Assembly (NCBI GenBank): GCA_028023455.1
Contig: JAQFVV010012396.1
Span: 6,674,085 to 6,738,084, forward strand
Direction: 5' to 3'
Length of the DNA stretch: 64,000 nucleotides
Source: Epiperipatus broadwayi
Lineage: Eukaryota > Onychophora > Udeonychophora > Euonychophora > Peripatidae
In this document: positions 49,383 through 62,600 of the stretch, one piece after another
Position numbering within the stretch: the stretch's first letter is position 1
How the letters are laid out: every line of letters starts with the position of its first letter
Program-made: the position numbers and the translations under genes
The notes under the pieces: generated by a model
Told to the model about the DNA's origin: nothing
The model's database searches: none
Seen by the model: only the letters and a program-made list of their open reading frames with translations

Positions 49383-51458
49383 AAATAAAAATAAATCTTT
49401 AATATAATATTCTATGATGATTGAAAATCCACTGCCACAAAAATTAAAACTAGAATAATAAAAAATTAGACAGAGAGTTAAGTTAGAAAAATAATTAAAA
49501 ATAAAGATTTTGATAATGCTGCAGTACAGACAACAAATAGGTTACATAAGATAAATAAACAATATATAATATGTAAAAATATGTGTTCCATTGGGTCAAT
49601 CATGGAACAATGAGCAAAGCAAAACTATTGATGAAATTGATTATCTAATGATCTTACTATACATTAAGCAGTCATTATGTATCAGAAAAACAACTGCTAA
49701 CTAAAGAATCAATTGCCAAAAACATTCAAAGTTTTCTTCATCTAACATAATATTGATCCATATTCAGATTATTGCCCATACCATCCACCATCAATGACTT
49801 ATATATTTGTGTATTTAAATATAATCTCAATGAAATATTATTAATAAATTGGTTATATTTCTCTAGGAATAATAATTCTTACTTATTCATCTAGATAGCC
49901 CATAAAGGTAATATTGGCTAGCACAAACCAGCTTTATTTGCTTTGAAGGTAAAAGTACTTATACAGCTTCCTGTGTCTTTTCTGAATTCAAAGAGATGGA
50001 TTTGGTCTATCCCTATTACTCTTTAAATAATTTCTCAAACACAATAAGTTATTCAAGATCTAATACAACTTGGAAATCATTTGTAAATCTTTTCTATCAT
50101 TAGATGACCCACAGTCACATGTATAAGTAAACTGTATGTTATGCAATCAAATTGAGAATTAAATAAAGAATGGCTATAATTACTACTTTTTATTTTTGAA
50201 TCAACAATTTAATTAATTTATGATAAAAACAAAAAAATCTGAAGGATATAAAAATCAAGTTTCATTTCACATCATTGTATTAAATTCATTATATAACTGG
50301 TACATTATAAATACATACATTAATCCAATAGTGTGCATATTTGCATATATCTATACCTAAATTGAATGCTTTATTTAGCTGCCTTTTAAAAACCTCTTCA
50401 AGAATATACAAACTAAATAAAATCATTTATACAAAAGTAAATAAATATAAAAATGAAAACATGCACATTTTATAAATCTTCAGAAAAGAGAGAATAAGAA
50501 AATAAAATAGTTATGAAAAGTTTACAAATTAATTAAGCTATTATTAATTAAATGCTAGTGTAGTGAAATATTCAAATTAACTAGATATCATAAAAGTTTA
50601 GACTTAACTGACTTTCAATGGAATCGCCGTATTAGTATCATGTTTTTATCTTTGTTTAGTTTTAATTTATCAACCTTATGCCCATTTAGTTTTACTTACC
50701 ATTAAAAGTTTGCTTTTAATAAATATGCTTTTGACAATGTTCAAAATAACTATCTCTTTATCAAGTTAATTTTTCTACTTAGAAAGTCTTTTACAAATCT
50801 TGATTTTTACACATTCTTTGACATCAGCAACTTAGATGAAATTTTTTTGTTTGAAATCTAATATTCTTCATGTCATCATTTTTATTTTAATCTGCTGATT
50901 GATTTTCTTTTTTTTCACAGCTTTTTACGTATTAAATAAGTTATTAATGCATAAGCATGTTTAATTTTTGTAAGACATCAATAGTCAAATTATAAGTCAT
51001 TTTTATGGCTATATATCTATTCTTTTCCGGTTTACATTTCCAGACTGTGATGATGATTCAGTTAATGCTAGTACTGCTTTATAATTCAAACCATGAATGA
51101 ATAATTTTCTCATGATTATAATTGAAAAATGATAATGATAACTTAACAGCCTTTCAATGCTGGTTTAGCTTGTTTCTGTAATGATCTTGATGTTGAATTC
51201 TTTTTTTGAAGGAATTTAAGTTATTCTCTTTAGGGAATTTATATTTTTATTGCTTTCAATTATTGGCAATTAACAATTGAACTGCATCTTCAATTGACTC
51301 CCTTGCAAATGCAATTGGAAAAGATTCAAAGAATAAATTACTAAAGAATAATCTACATACTTTATCCTATCATGTTTTCCTACAGACCTTCCATGTGACA
51401 GTTTGTCTTCACTGAATCAAAAAACAATTGATTTGCAACCAGATACTATGATATATTT
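49383..51458. other. AT-rich noncoding DNA, nothing recognised
   Basis: No gene, RNA structure or repeat family recognised. Confidence 0.6.
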
Positions 51459-51559
51459 GTTTTTCATGTGTCAAAGCATTGGCCAGGAAGCAAACCTATG
51501 AACCTAGGACAACTGCTTGTAAGGCGGCTGTACTGACCACTCAACCACCAACGTCTTTG
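51459..51559 (-). mobile_element. tRNA-derived SINE, minus strand
   Basis: Reverse-complemented it reads CAAAGACGTTGGTGGTTGAG, then CAGCCGCCTTACAAGCAG and GATTCAT-like B-box remnants, ending CAATGCTTTGACACATG and an A-rich tail (T-rich on the plus strand at 51459-51464). It has the same loop, CTTACAA, as the copy at 49273, and an extra block in the T-arm as in the copy at 23414. No clear target duplication was found. Confidence 0.85.
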
Positions 51560-52860
51560 GTTAATGTTTCATTAAGTTAATGAAATTGATTATTAAAAAA
51601 ATAAAATAACTTAACTGAAATTATATACATATTTTTTATTTTTGAATAATATTTTAAATTTTATAAAAGCTGAAGTTTAAAACTTTAAAATGTAAAATTT
51701 TATATAAAAAACAATATATATAATATATATAAAATGTAAAATTATCTTAACATAATTAAAATAAAAAAAAATAAAAAACTTTACTTAATAAACATACAAA
51801 ATGCATTCATAATATTCAATTTCAAAATTATAGATTAATCTTAATAATTCTTTAATTACACACTCATCATATGAAGTAGGTAATAATAGTATAAATGATT
51901 TTAATGTAGACAATTTTAATCCCCTTTTAAAAATACAATTAATTTCTTTTCTTCATATCACAATAAATATGAATTTTAACCAATATTGTTTTACATTTTA
52001 ATTACCTTTATTTAAGTTTAATTATAACAGAAAATTGGATTTAAATTCTCAAACTTTTAAACAATTCTAAATATTAAAAAGAAATGTTCCAGTAATAAAG
52101 CTTTTTTTTAGCATAAATGTTTTTTTTTCATATATATATGCACACCTTAAAACATTAAATAATTGTTAATGCTACAGTTCTAATTTTACAATGAGCATAC
52201 TTCATGATTTACTATATAAAATTAAAAATAACATCTAATTTGCCTATATACATTGAGTTCTTTTTTTATTATTTTTCCTCATTTAATGTCTCAAGATATC
52301 TCCATAATTTTTTTCTCTTGGAGAAATTATATAACTTAACTATTCTAACCTTTCTCTGATTACTAGTGCATATAATGCTAGTTATAACTTATGTATTAAC
52401 GATAAATATATAAGCAATGATTAATAGTTTTTGGTGGTTATTTATTTTATTAGTTAGAACATTTTGACTTTTTAAGAGAAATAAAATAGGATGGTGTTGG
52501 CAACGTTCTAGAATTATTCATGATACATTTTTAATACATAATATTCATGTAAATATTTCATGCAACATAAGTTGTGTAATGCATGCTCATAAAGGTCACT
52601 GAGCTAAAATTTCATTCAGTACAGAACATAGGCTTTTGTGAATGCATATAATCTTATTTTAAAGTAATAACTTTGTCAATCAAATAATGTAATTTATAAA
52701 ATATATAGGATTAGAAGTGATTAAATGAAAATAAAAATAATAATTTTACTTAAAATTCTTTTTTAAAAAACAAAACAAATGCCCTAAAGTTGTATAATTC
52801 CAAACTTATATAAAATCAGAAATATAAAAAACAGCAAATTTGCAAAACAATGTAATATGA
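51560..52860. other. AT-rich noncoding DNA, nothing recognised
   Basis: No gene or repeat family recognised. Confidence 0.6.
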
Positions 52861-53420
52861 GGGGATACTCCCAAAAACCAGAATTTTGCAATCAAAAAAT
52901 TGTGAGTTTATTTGTAGCTATTACAAATTGAACTTACTTCAAAATACTATCAATTTGATGCAAGCACTGGTCTAAATGTGTTTCCCACTTTTTGAAGCAG
53001 TTCTAAAACCTCTTGCAAAGTGATACCTTTTAAAGCCTCCATTTTTTTTTCTTCACTTCTTCTACATCCGTAAAACATTTTCCTTCAAGATCTTATTTCA
53101 TTCAGGGAAATAAAAACAGTCAAACAGAGTGAGATCAGGTGAATATAGTGGGTGGATAATCTGGATCATGCTATTTTTGGTTAAAAATTGTTTTGTGCGT
53201 GGTACATTGTTGTGGTGAAGTGATCACTCTTCACTTCACCACAACTAAGGACATTTCATCTTACCACATTATGCAAACATTTCAAAACTTGTAGGTAAAA
53301 CACCTGACCATTATAAATGAATTTTAAAAAATCAGCATTGTCTTGACATTGGATTTCATTCAGAGTGCTTTTTTGGGACATGGTGAATTTGAACTCTTAC
53401 ATTAAACAATCCATACACTT
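52861..53420 (-). mobile_element. Mariner-type transposase relic, C-terminal half
   Basis: Read on the minus strand with stops and frameshifts, the segment follows a mariner-family transposase. It gives FYLQVLKCLHNVV, then LHHNNVPRTKQFLTKNSM in place of HHDNAPAH, then a YSPDLT-x4-C-x2-FP block retaining the last acidic residue. It then gives KCFTDVEEVKKK, EALKGITLQE and an end resembling RCIASNGEYFE. The second catalytic Asp appears changed to Asn, and at least six stops are present, so it is dead. The left end, GGGGATACTCCCAAAAACC, may be the terminal repeat. The N-terminal half is missing. It lies just downstream of the LINE relic at 53640. Confidence 0.8.
53209..53245. repeat. Perfect 15-bp inverted repeat inside the mariner relic
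   Basis: GTTGTGGTGAAGTGA is followed after seven bases by its exact reverse complement. It falls at the codons for the HHDNA-like motif and may reflect a local templated inversion. Confidence 0.8.
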
Positions 53421-53639
53421 GTTTTTTCTTAGAACAGCTTTCTTGTAAGCTGTTTCAAGCATTACATCTGTTTCCTCTGCCATTTCTCCTATCAGAAAAC
53501 AGAAATTCACATGAATTGGAGAATAAGTTAGATGCACTTATCAACAAAAAATTTACTAAAAAAAGAGATGCACTTAACAAAAAAATTTTACTATGTAGCA
53601 TGGTGACTTGACTTAAGCTGGGTTGATATGATGTGATGC

Positions 53640-55451
53640 ACTGTGGCTTCTCCTTTTTCAGAGTCGGGAATCTCACTATACCCAAAGAAACCTGTTAGCC
53701 ACCTTCTCTTCCCTTTCCATTCCACACACTATGTTTTTCCCCATATTCTTCTCTATCCTGCTTCATCCCATTTCCACAACATAATCTTTGACAACTCCAT
53801 GGCCTTTATATTTAAATCCCCTTATCTGTTCCAAAACCCAGCATAAAAACCAATAACTCACTTTATGTATAATCACATTATTTATATTTCAATGACTTCA
53901 TTATTTGTACCCTTTCTGCTTGCAGGCAATTACATTCAATTAACAGGTGCCTAATATTTTCTATGCCTCCATCTCCATCTCTCTGACTCACTATTTTTAT
54001 TAATGCTTCTATTCTTCTATCCTATTCCTTGGCACTATAACACTCAATAATTCTCCTAACACAATCAACCTACCTTTTGTATAAGTATACAGACATAAAG
54101 TCTTTATTCAAATCTTCTGCATACCGTATTACCTTTCTCACCCACTTTTTACTCATAACCCAATTAAATACTACTTTGGCTATTCTCTTATTATCCATAA
54201 ATTGAAATCTACTGAACATTTTCATTTTTGCTTTTTGCATCTCTCATATAAAAACATACCATCCCATTTCTCTTATTAAACAGGGCAAAACTCTTCATAC
54301 AGTAGTGCCACCCTGTGCCAACCAGAGTAATCAATGGATGCCAGAAGACTTGTGCATAAAATCTCCATCTAGTGCCTACTCATCCAATATCCCCAGACTA
54401 GTTTCTGGCTTGTGGCCTTCGCCAGTGAGGAGCCTTGGATCTGAGAGCACTGCACCTGGGGAGTTTTGGATCTGAGAGCACTAAACCTAGATCTAAGATC
54501 TAGGTGCAGTGCTCTCAGATCCAAGGCTCCTCACTGACGAAACCACAAGCCAGAAACTAGTCTGGGGATATTTGATGAGTAGGCACTAGATGGGGATTTT
54601 ATGCATAAGCCTTCTGGCATCCATTGATTACTTTGGTGGGCACAGAATAGCCCTACTGTATGGAGAGTTTTCCTTGTATAATAACAGTTATGTGCTAACA
54701 TAAGAGATAGTGATCATGTGATGTTTAGTGTTTTTTCATCCCATTTCTCCTTGAATTGTCTCTTTTGCCATACACATATCTGCACCTAATATATGTCTTC
54801 CTATTTCTCTTTGTACTTTTTCTAAGTAATCTAACATCCCTTTACTAACACATAACATATCGTTATCATGTTAGTCCTGCTATTGCCACTCCCATACAAT
54901 TCTAGCTACATCATATTTATTATATAAAAACAACAGTCCCTTTCTTTTCTCTGCTTCATTTATCAATTTTTTCTCCCATTCATCCAAGCAATTTTTCTAA
55001 TTACTTTAGACTGATTCCCAAATAGTTATACCTATTCACCACAATTAACTTTATATACCCGTATAAAAAAAATTCTCTTCTTTCTCTCTTTGTCCAGTAA
55101 TAATCATTATTAGTTTTGATTTTTCTTCACTAAATTTAACCCCCATCTCTTTAACCATTCTTATGCATGTCTTCAGCATAACTTCCATATCTTCCTACTT
55201 TCTGTGCACAAGATATCATCTGAAAACAAAAGACCCAATAGTATATATACTCCCTTGCCACCTATTAATGGTATTTCTACCCCTCCTCCTAGTCTTTCTA
55301 TTGCTCTCTCCATTTCTCTCAAATACAACAAAAACAAAATAGGTGACATAGGGCATCCTTGCCTTAGTCCCACCCCATTTCTAACTATAACTGATTCTAT
55401 ATTTCCTAATTGATATGTATAGTAATTATTTTGGATCCCTGCAAGAGACAT
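53640..55451 (-). mobile_element. Non-LTR retrotransposon reverse transcriptase relic, interrupted
   Basis: On the minus strand the frame 55451-55173 reads VGLRQGCPMSPILFLLYL and then LLFSDDIL. These are RT motif B-like and the catalytic (A/F)xDD box, with Ser before DD. Below it, with frameshifts, come MVKEMGVKFSEEKSKLMI, YLEKVQREIGRHILGAD and GEMGW (to about 54737). After a foldback insertion it resumes at 54272 with FQFMDNKRIAKVVFNWVM and WVRKVIRYAEDLNK. It ends near 53950 with RHLLIEC, the remnant of a C-terminal zinc-knuckle whose first two Cys are lost. The 5' half, including the endonuclease, is absent. The plus frames at 53643-53846 and 55204-55413 are antisense shadows. Clade not determined. 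Confidence 0.85.
54273..54736. mobile_element. Foldback element inserted in the LINE relic, 13-bp target duplication
   Basis: A long inverted repeat has arms of about 190 bp meeting near 54490-54500 and an inner smaller palindrome around AGATCTAAGATCT. The outer ends read CTCTTCATACAGTAG and CTACTGTATGGAGAG. The insert is bounded by CATCCCATTTCTC at 54260-54272 and 54737-54749. The LINE reading frame runs up to one copy and resumes after the other, which confirms the insertion. A 13-bp duplication does not fit hAT (8 bp) or mariner (TA). The sequence just inside the right copy is a T run. A one-arm relative lies at 9757-9890. Confidence 0.85.
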
Positions 55452-57370
55452 GTAGTGGTGGAAGTTGTACTACAGTGGGCCTACCTACCAGAGAATCATT
55501 CTGGGTGTTTTGAAAACTCTCTCATATCCTAAAATTAACCAGATAATTAAAGATTTAAATAAATCAGGTGAAACATTGAAGCAGTTTTTTAAAAAAACTC
55601 TCTGCAGATGTGCATACTGAATTCTGAGCACTGGAAAATATATTTCTTGATTAACAGAGGATAGCAATATAAAAAGAGTATTAAAAACAAGTCTAAAGAG
55701 GATATAGATGTACTTTATGTATTATTCACACTTTATCAGTCAAGTCAGAATATTCATTCATCAAATATTATGTTTGTATACTTGCAATAGAAAGTGATTT
55801 TGAGTTCAACCAAGTATGAAGATAACAACGTCAACTTGCCATCCCAACAATTTTAATTATAAACCCTGTAACATCAACAGGAAAAACCTTACTATTTGGT
55901 AAAGTAAATAAACTAGTTAGTAGAATGGAGAGTTTTTGCAATATATTCCTTGACTGCAATCATAAAAATTCACATTTGCATTTAGTTTTCTCAGGATCTA
56001 TGTATGAGCATAACTAGATATGTATCTTTCCATTGTTTTTCCAGCGATGTAGGACTTAGATAGAAGCATATCATCTGATAAAATCTAAGAAGTAGCCTTA
56101 AATTTTAACTTGTTGGGGTTGCCCAAAATTTATGTGTTTTAATTCTAAAAATTTATTTATCATAATTGTAAGGAATATCAACAAATTAATGAAACCAACC
56201 TCTAACTATGCAGATGGATAAATCTCACATGGATTTTTAGATAATAATGCTAAGAAAATGAAATCATATTTTACATCAAAAGTGGATTTTCTGATTCCAG
56301 AAAGAAATTACTCTGTAAAAATATAAGAAAAGAGCATCAGGAGCTAATAGATATATAAGGTACCTACCAATGTTTGACACAATATTTCTAAAAAAAACAA
56401 CCAAAAGAATCATAATTATAAAGTGTATATAATTTATAATTATATAAGGGATCACTCATTCATTTAAAAATGTAATGTAATTATTTCCTCCTCCTTCTTT
56501 TTAATTGTGAGACTTTGGAGAAAGATATTTTCATCATTTTGAGTGAGAAGAAAGAGATTTTATATTAATAATTTGAGACAAGAAAAACTATTCCCATTGT
56601 AATATGTTTATATAAATTGTATATGTTAGCATTTAAGTTAAAATGTTAGAAATACTAAGCATTTCATTGAATAATAATTACATAGATATTTCTGGATTAT
56701 AAAGTTAAGGTGTTAAAAAATAGAAATGTTGTTTATCTAAAGAATAAATATACATCTGGAAAATGTACGTATTCCACCCACTTAATTTACACACATATAT
56801 AATGGTGAGGTATTGATTACTTTTTTTTTTTTCTATTAAAAAAAAATTGTTATTTATTCCTATTTTTATATACACATATACATGCTTTTTTTCCACAACA
56901 TATAGTTAAAATATTTTAGTAATGGTGATCATCTTCAATGTCTATGCTTATGCTAGCTAGAACCAAGAAGCAATAACAAAAAAAAAATTAATAAAAGTGC
57001 AAATATATTTATAAGATAGCCTTTCATTTTTGAAAGTGGATCCCTGTACAACAACATTTTAAAGTGTAAATAACCATCAAAACATCACGTGGTCATTACT
57101 GCATGGAGAATTTGCTACTATTATTAACATTTAAAGTGCAAATAAAAGCTATTTTTAGAAAATTATCTTTTTTGTTAATTATTTAAAGGTAAATGATGCA
57201 TTGTGACATTTAACTAACATAATGAAATAAGATTATGACGGAATAATTCTAATATCATCAGCCTAGTTTGTGGTTATGCTATATTTTACTCTTAAACTTA
57301 AAAGGGCCCAAGATGAAATATGTCAGTGATATTAGTCAAATGATATTCCAGCCCTAGTAAAGACATGCAC
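55452..57370. other. AT-rich noncoding DNA, nothing recognised
   Basis: Frames at 55485-55667 (-) and 56705-56896 (-) are short and unrecognised. No repeat family identified up to the assembly gap. Confidence 0.55.
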
Positions 57371-57870
57371 NNNNNNNNNNNNNNNNNNNNNNNNNNNNNN
57401 NNNNNNNNNNNNNNNNNNNNNNNNNNNNNNNNNNNNNNNNNNNNNNNNNNNNNNNNNNNNNNNNNNNNNNNNNNNNNNNNNNNNNNNNNNNNNNNNNNNN
57501 NNNNNNNNNNNNNNNNNNNNNNNNNNNNNNNNNNNNNNNNNNNNNNNNNNNNNNNNNNNNNNNNNNNNNNNNNNNNNNNNNNNNNNNNNNNNNNNNNNNN
57601 NNNNNNNNNNNNNNNNNNNNNNNNNNNNNNNNNNNNNNNNNNNNNNNNNNNNNNNNNNNNNNNNNNNNNNNNNNNNNNNNNNNNNNNNNNNNNNNNNNNN
57701 NNNNNNNNNNNNNNNNNNNNNNNNNNNNNNNNNNNNNNNNNNNNNNNNNNNNNNNNNNNNNNNNNNNNNNNNNNNNNNNNNNNNNNNNNNNNNNNNNNNN
57801 NNNNNNNNNNNNNNNNNNNNNNNNNNNNNNNNNNNNNNNNNNNNNNNNNNNNNNNNNNNNNNNNNNNNNN
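57371..57870. other. Assembly gap of exactly 500 N
   Basis: A round 500-base run of N is a conventional scaffolding gap of unknown true length. The open frame reported across it (57365-57961) is an artefact. Sequence on the two sides may not be adjacent in the genome. Confidence 0.98.
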
Positions 57871-59660
57871 GACGAAGTTCGGTGATATATGCCGTTACAT
57901 TTCTTTCAAATTGAAAAAAATATATATAAAATCACCCTCGAGTAGAAATATATGTATATAAAAAAGGGAAATTTAATAATTTGATTTGAATTAATATATA
58001 TATAATGTACAGATGGCAAACTAATTATATAATTTAAAGTTAAAATCTAAAAAGAAGATTCTTTTTAATATAAAAGAATTTTTAAAAAAATGCTGTTAAT
58101 TAGTTATTTTTATTCTTAGAATGGAAATGATTCTCTATTTTGAGGTAATTGCAAACAGGCCCTTGGACATATAGTCAGATAAGTGATAAATTAAAAAAAA
58201 TACTACTGATAAGAATTTAGAGAGAAAAAAAAAACTTTGAAGGAAGATTTTTTTGGATTGCTCTTGCTGATTGTGTATTATTAAGTGTATTTAGAGGTGT
58301 ATTGCGGATCTCCGAAATGTAGGGGTCAACAATAATTTACGTTTCCCGCATTTGCAGCAGCTGAAGCGGTCTCCAGAATAGGACGGTTTCTGTAAAATAG
58401 CCAGCAATGGACTTCTCTCCATCTAGAAGAATAGGAAATGGAAAGAACTTTGAATTCTGCAATGCATCAAGGATTATAAAGATGGACTTTACCTATAGCA
58501 TTGGAAAGTATAAACTTTTCTTTTAAATGAAGTATGAACATTAATCATATAATGCGAACTTTTTCCAGTATTTTAAGTGTCACTTAACTTTTAAAAGAAA
58601 TCTCTTATCTGACTAAATTTTAAATTGTTTATCTATTTTCTTTTTTAAAAAAATATGCTTAATATCATTTCCATTCTTGTAATTTCTTTTAAATTAATTA
58701 TTTAAAGTGAGTGTGAATGGCTACATAGATTTTTAAGATTGTTTAAAGTATGTTAATTTTGGGCTAATTGTTTCGTAGTTGGATCAGTGCTAGTGGACAG
58801 ATGTACGGATGTTTTATGTCAATATAACTTGAGTAGGTGCATTGGATACTCGTTCCCTTATACCGCGTTAGCATATAGGGCATAATACCCACCTGAACGC
58901 ATGACCCAAAAGAGTAGTCATCATGTTGTCAATGGTCATAGACATATTTCCTATGCCATTGATTTTCATATGCTCTGACTGGGACAGTAAGCCGGCAAAG
59001 ACCATTATCACCATTTACAGAGCTTCTCATATAATTTCGTTCTTGTATCATGGGCAAGATACTCATTCCTTCTCACCATGATTCGTTATTTTTCTAATGA
59101 TATCATGCTACAGATGTAAAATTCCTGTTAGCATGATTGTGTTATACTAATAATCTCATTTTGCATTGGTCACATCAGTATATCAGTAAGCTAGCGTTGG
59201 TTTCAATGCAAGATTTTTGCCTAAGATTAAAAGGGATTGGGTTGGTTATTGCATAATCTATGTAGCATGTTCACACTTAATAAAATATTAAAATTGTATT
59301 TAAATCTATTAAACGCTTTCATCTGTGCATATAATCCAAATCAAATATATTTAGTTGATTTAATTTTCAGAATCTTTTTAATGCGTGTGTACGTTATAAT
59401 AAAATATTTTGTTGAATTAATTTTGGCAGTAACTTATTTTATATATTTTATTAATATTTAAAAGTAAGCATTAGAAATTTGAATATACAGTATGATATTT
59501 TAAGCTCAGCTTCTCTCTGAGCTAGCGACTGGTGCTTTCGGTTCGATAAAAAGGTAACCTCTCCCACGTGTATCTGCCTACTGTATAAATTTTTCCAGTT
59601 CAAATGCCCTGGTGGCACCCTGGTATGGCAGATTAGGTTAGGGAGGTTTGTTAATGCATA
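57871..59660. other. Post-gap sequence with less AT-rich segments, unassigned
   Basis: Segments at about 58290-58500, 58780-59060 and 59510-59650 are more balanced in composition than the background. I see no open frame with a recognisable domain in them. The 74-codon frame at 59237-59461 (+) is hydrophobic and A/T-driven. A CGGTTCGATA string near 59540 resembles a B box but lacks an A box. They may be old repeats, noncoding exons or promoter DNA. Confidence 0.25.
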
Positions 59661-62600
59661 TTAAATGTAAGCTAAGAGAATCGTGTGATGTTAAATTTTT
59701 ATTCAGAAATCAGATATAATAATTAGGCAACATAATATCTCAACATTAGTAATAGTTCACTTCTGTCAACATAATTTAATCAGCCTCTACATCATTAAGA
59801 TAGACATGTATAGATATTTTCAAAACAAAATGCTAAAAGATAAAGTTTACATATATTTAAATACAAAACTCCACAACATAAATTTATTAATGTCATTATT
59901 ACCCAGTAATAAAAAAAAAAGGTTTTTTTTTTCCTATAAAAAAAGGTCTTGAATTAAAAAAAAAAAGTGATTATCAGATAAAATATGTTTAGTTTGTCTA
60001 GCAGGAATGGTGAAATTCTTCAGTAATAAAAGCCATCTATAATACTTTTCATTCATTTTTGTAATTATTTTTGGGTTGTTAAGAGTGATGCAAGCCATCA
60101 AATGTTGGAACACCTAGCTAAAAATTTAAAGTTTCAAAATATCTATTATTCACTTCTCTTTAATCTTCCCTAGTTTACAGGAAGGGGGGAAGATAGATGT
60201 GAAAATGCATTCCGAGTGTTAATGATTATAAAAGTTTTATAATTTATATTTCTTTATTGTTCTGAATTATTTGTTTGTTTTTTTTAAAAAGATATTTTTG
60301 AGTATTTTTCTTGACTCACTTTTTTGGGGGGAAAAATTTTTAGTTCAAGTGTCCATTTTCTGTGTTGAACACGATTAAATCCTGTTATTTATTACAGTGT
60401 AAGTAGTGTATGTGTATATTTTATGTATTTTTGTGGTAAATATTTAATAAAATTATTTTTTAGTGATTGTTTTATGCGTCTTTTATAGTTTAATGATTAT
60501 TTTATGCGTATGGGACTTTATTCGGTACTTTTTATTCGATATATTTTCAGGGGCCGAGAAAGTGTAGTTTTTAAGATAAACTTTTTTTGCTTTACAGGGT
60601 TGGTTATTTTTAATTACACATATATTCCTGCAAATCATACATATGTTTACTTGTAATGTTTTGGTATGTGTTTTATAAAAACTATTTCTACACATTTTTT
60701 GAAATGAATTAAATATCGAAGTGTCATCTGAGTATGTGTATATTTCATATATACTTTTTTCCTTTTAAAAATATATATCTTGGTTATTATTCCTGAAACA
60801 CGGACAACATATTGCTGTGCTTTTTCACATTTGTATTGAAGCTGCAAATAACTTGGTAAATGTTTTCCAAAATAACAACATTACAAAGTTACCAGTACAT
60901 TGATACAAATGGGAAAAGGCACAATATGTTGTCTGTATTGCAGGAATAGTACACAAGTACTGAAACAATAGTTAAGAATGTTAAGAGTTAATAAAAACAA
61001 AGATGGAATTAACAGAAAATTAATAATAATTTTATAATTGGCTATTTTTAACAATTTACATAAAAATAAAAACTTATACACTTAATAAAAGAAATAAAAG
61101 TTATAGATATATCAAAAATAAATGAGTTATTATCAGAATATCTCTATAATCTCATGCATATACTTTAAATATTAATCTTGAAAAATATAAACTTAATCCT
61201 GTTTCTGAAAACCTCAAAATGTTTTAAGTAGTATGTCAATGATTGCAACGATATTCTAATACAAATGTCTATATACCATTTATTGTATACTTATACAATT
61301 ATTGCTTTACAATATAATATCTTTTAACAAGAATATTAAACTATTAAAAGCTTTGTTATCAGTCTTTTGGCAAGCTCAATGAATAATACTTTCTGTTTCA
61401 TTAATTTTTTTTGATGTGTATTAGTTAAGGCTGTTTAATTTTATGTATTAAAACACTTTGTTTCAGGCCCACAATGCAGAGATAAGTAACCTTGATAGTG
61501 TGCATGGATTTTGTTATATATACAATTTATGTGAAGGAAAAGAAGATACTTACAAAAGTTAATTTTTTAAATATTTAAATAAAGTTTAGAATATTTTAAA
61601 TATTTATTAAATAGGTAATAATATTCTTAATATTTTAAAGTGAATTATTTAAAATTAAATAAAAAAGTCTCTATAAATGGATTGATTAATTTATTTGGGA
61701 TCCTGACAACATAAAGCTAAATTATTAATGTTATAAGGAAAAAAAAGTAAAATAATGTTGACATCTATGTGCAGTAATAATATATTTACAGTAATTAAAA
61801 GAATTTCCCAGCTGATTACTGTTGTGGTATTACAAATTCATAATTGGTAGTATTAATTAGGATGTTCGATGTGTCCAACCCTTACTCCTCCAGACTAATT
61901 GGCTTGCTTCATATATAATTTGATACTATTTGCTTCAAGCAGTTTGCCACACCAAACTTGAACATATCTGGTTGCACTGTAGAGAATATTAGACGATATG
62001 TGTTCCTATTGGAGTAATTTCGTTCTGAATATAATTTGCAAACTTGTTTTACTATAAACAATTAGTTAACTTAATGATTGGCATGTTTGTATTACTTCTA
62101 TATGTTTATATTATTGTTGTTTCATTTGTCATTTTTTATTCTGAATCCAATTTAAAGATCTATAGTTTGGATAAATGCATTATTAAAAATAAGATTGGAC
62201 CATGCCACAACATTTCCTCTCATTGGCTAAAGTTATTTTGACAGTCATTGTCAAAATAATTTTAACCTAATGAAATACTGTTACTAACATGATTCAGTAA
62301 CTATAGTTGCCTCAAAAGAAATTTAGTTTTACAGCCATTTTGCATTTATTACTATGAGCAATGGAATTTATTGACCTATTTATATCATTGGGTTGTTTGG
62401 ACCATTGCAATAAAATTTATTTTATTGTTGTTTCATTAATCAATTGTATTGTAAATCTTATCTAGAAAATTCCATAATTAGGATAAATTTATTATTGAGG
62501 ATAAGCTTAAGGTAAGTTAACAATAAAAAGTTTTTTGTAAAAACAAAGGGTGTGTTTTAATATATATGAAGTTTATAGAAGTTAATTGGAATAGATTTTG

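Noticed and set aside
5847-51559. The tRNA-like units as functional tRNA-Val genes
   Set aside because: They have target duplications and A tails, and stem or loop changes in several copies, so they are retroposed SINEs.
53643-53846. 67-codon plus-strand frame (also 55204-55413)
   Set aside because: Both are antisense to LINE coding sequence that reads as RT or its C-terminus on the minus strand.
57365-57961. 198-codon open frame
   Set aside because: It is open only because it crosses 500 N; the real codons at its ends encode nothing recognisable.
62229-62263. Hairpin as a microRNA precursor
   Set aside because: Stem of only 15 bp with a five-base loop; too short and no flanking stem extension.
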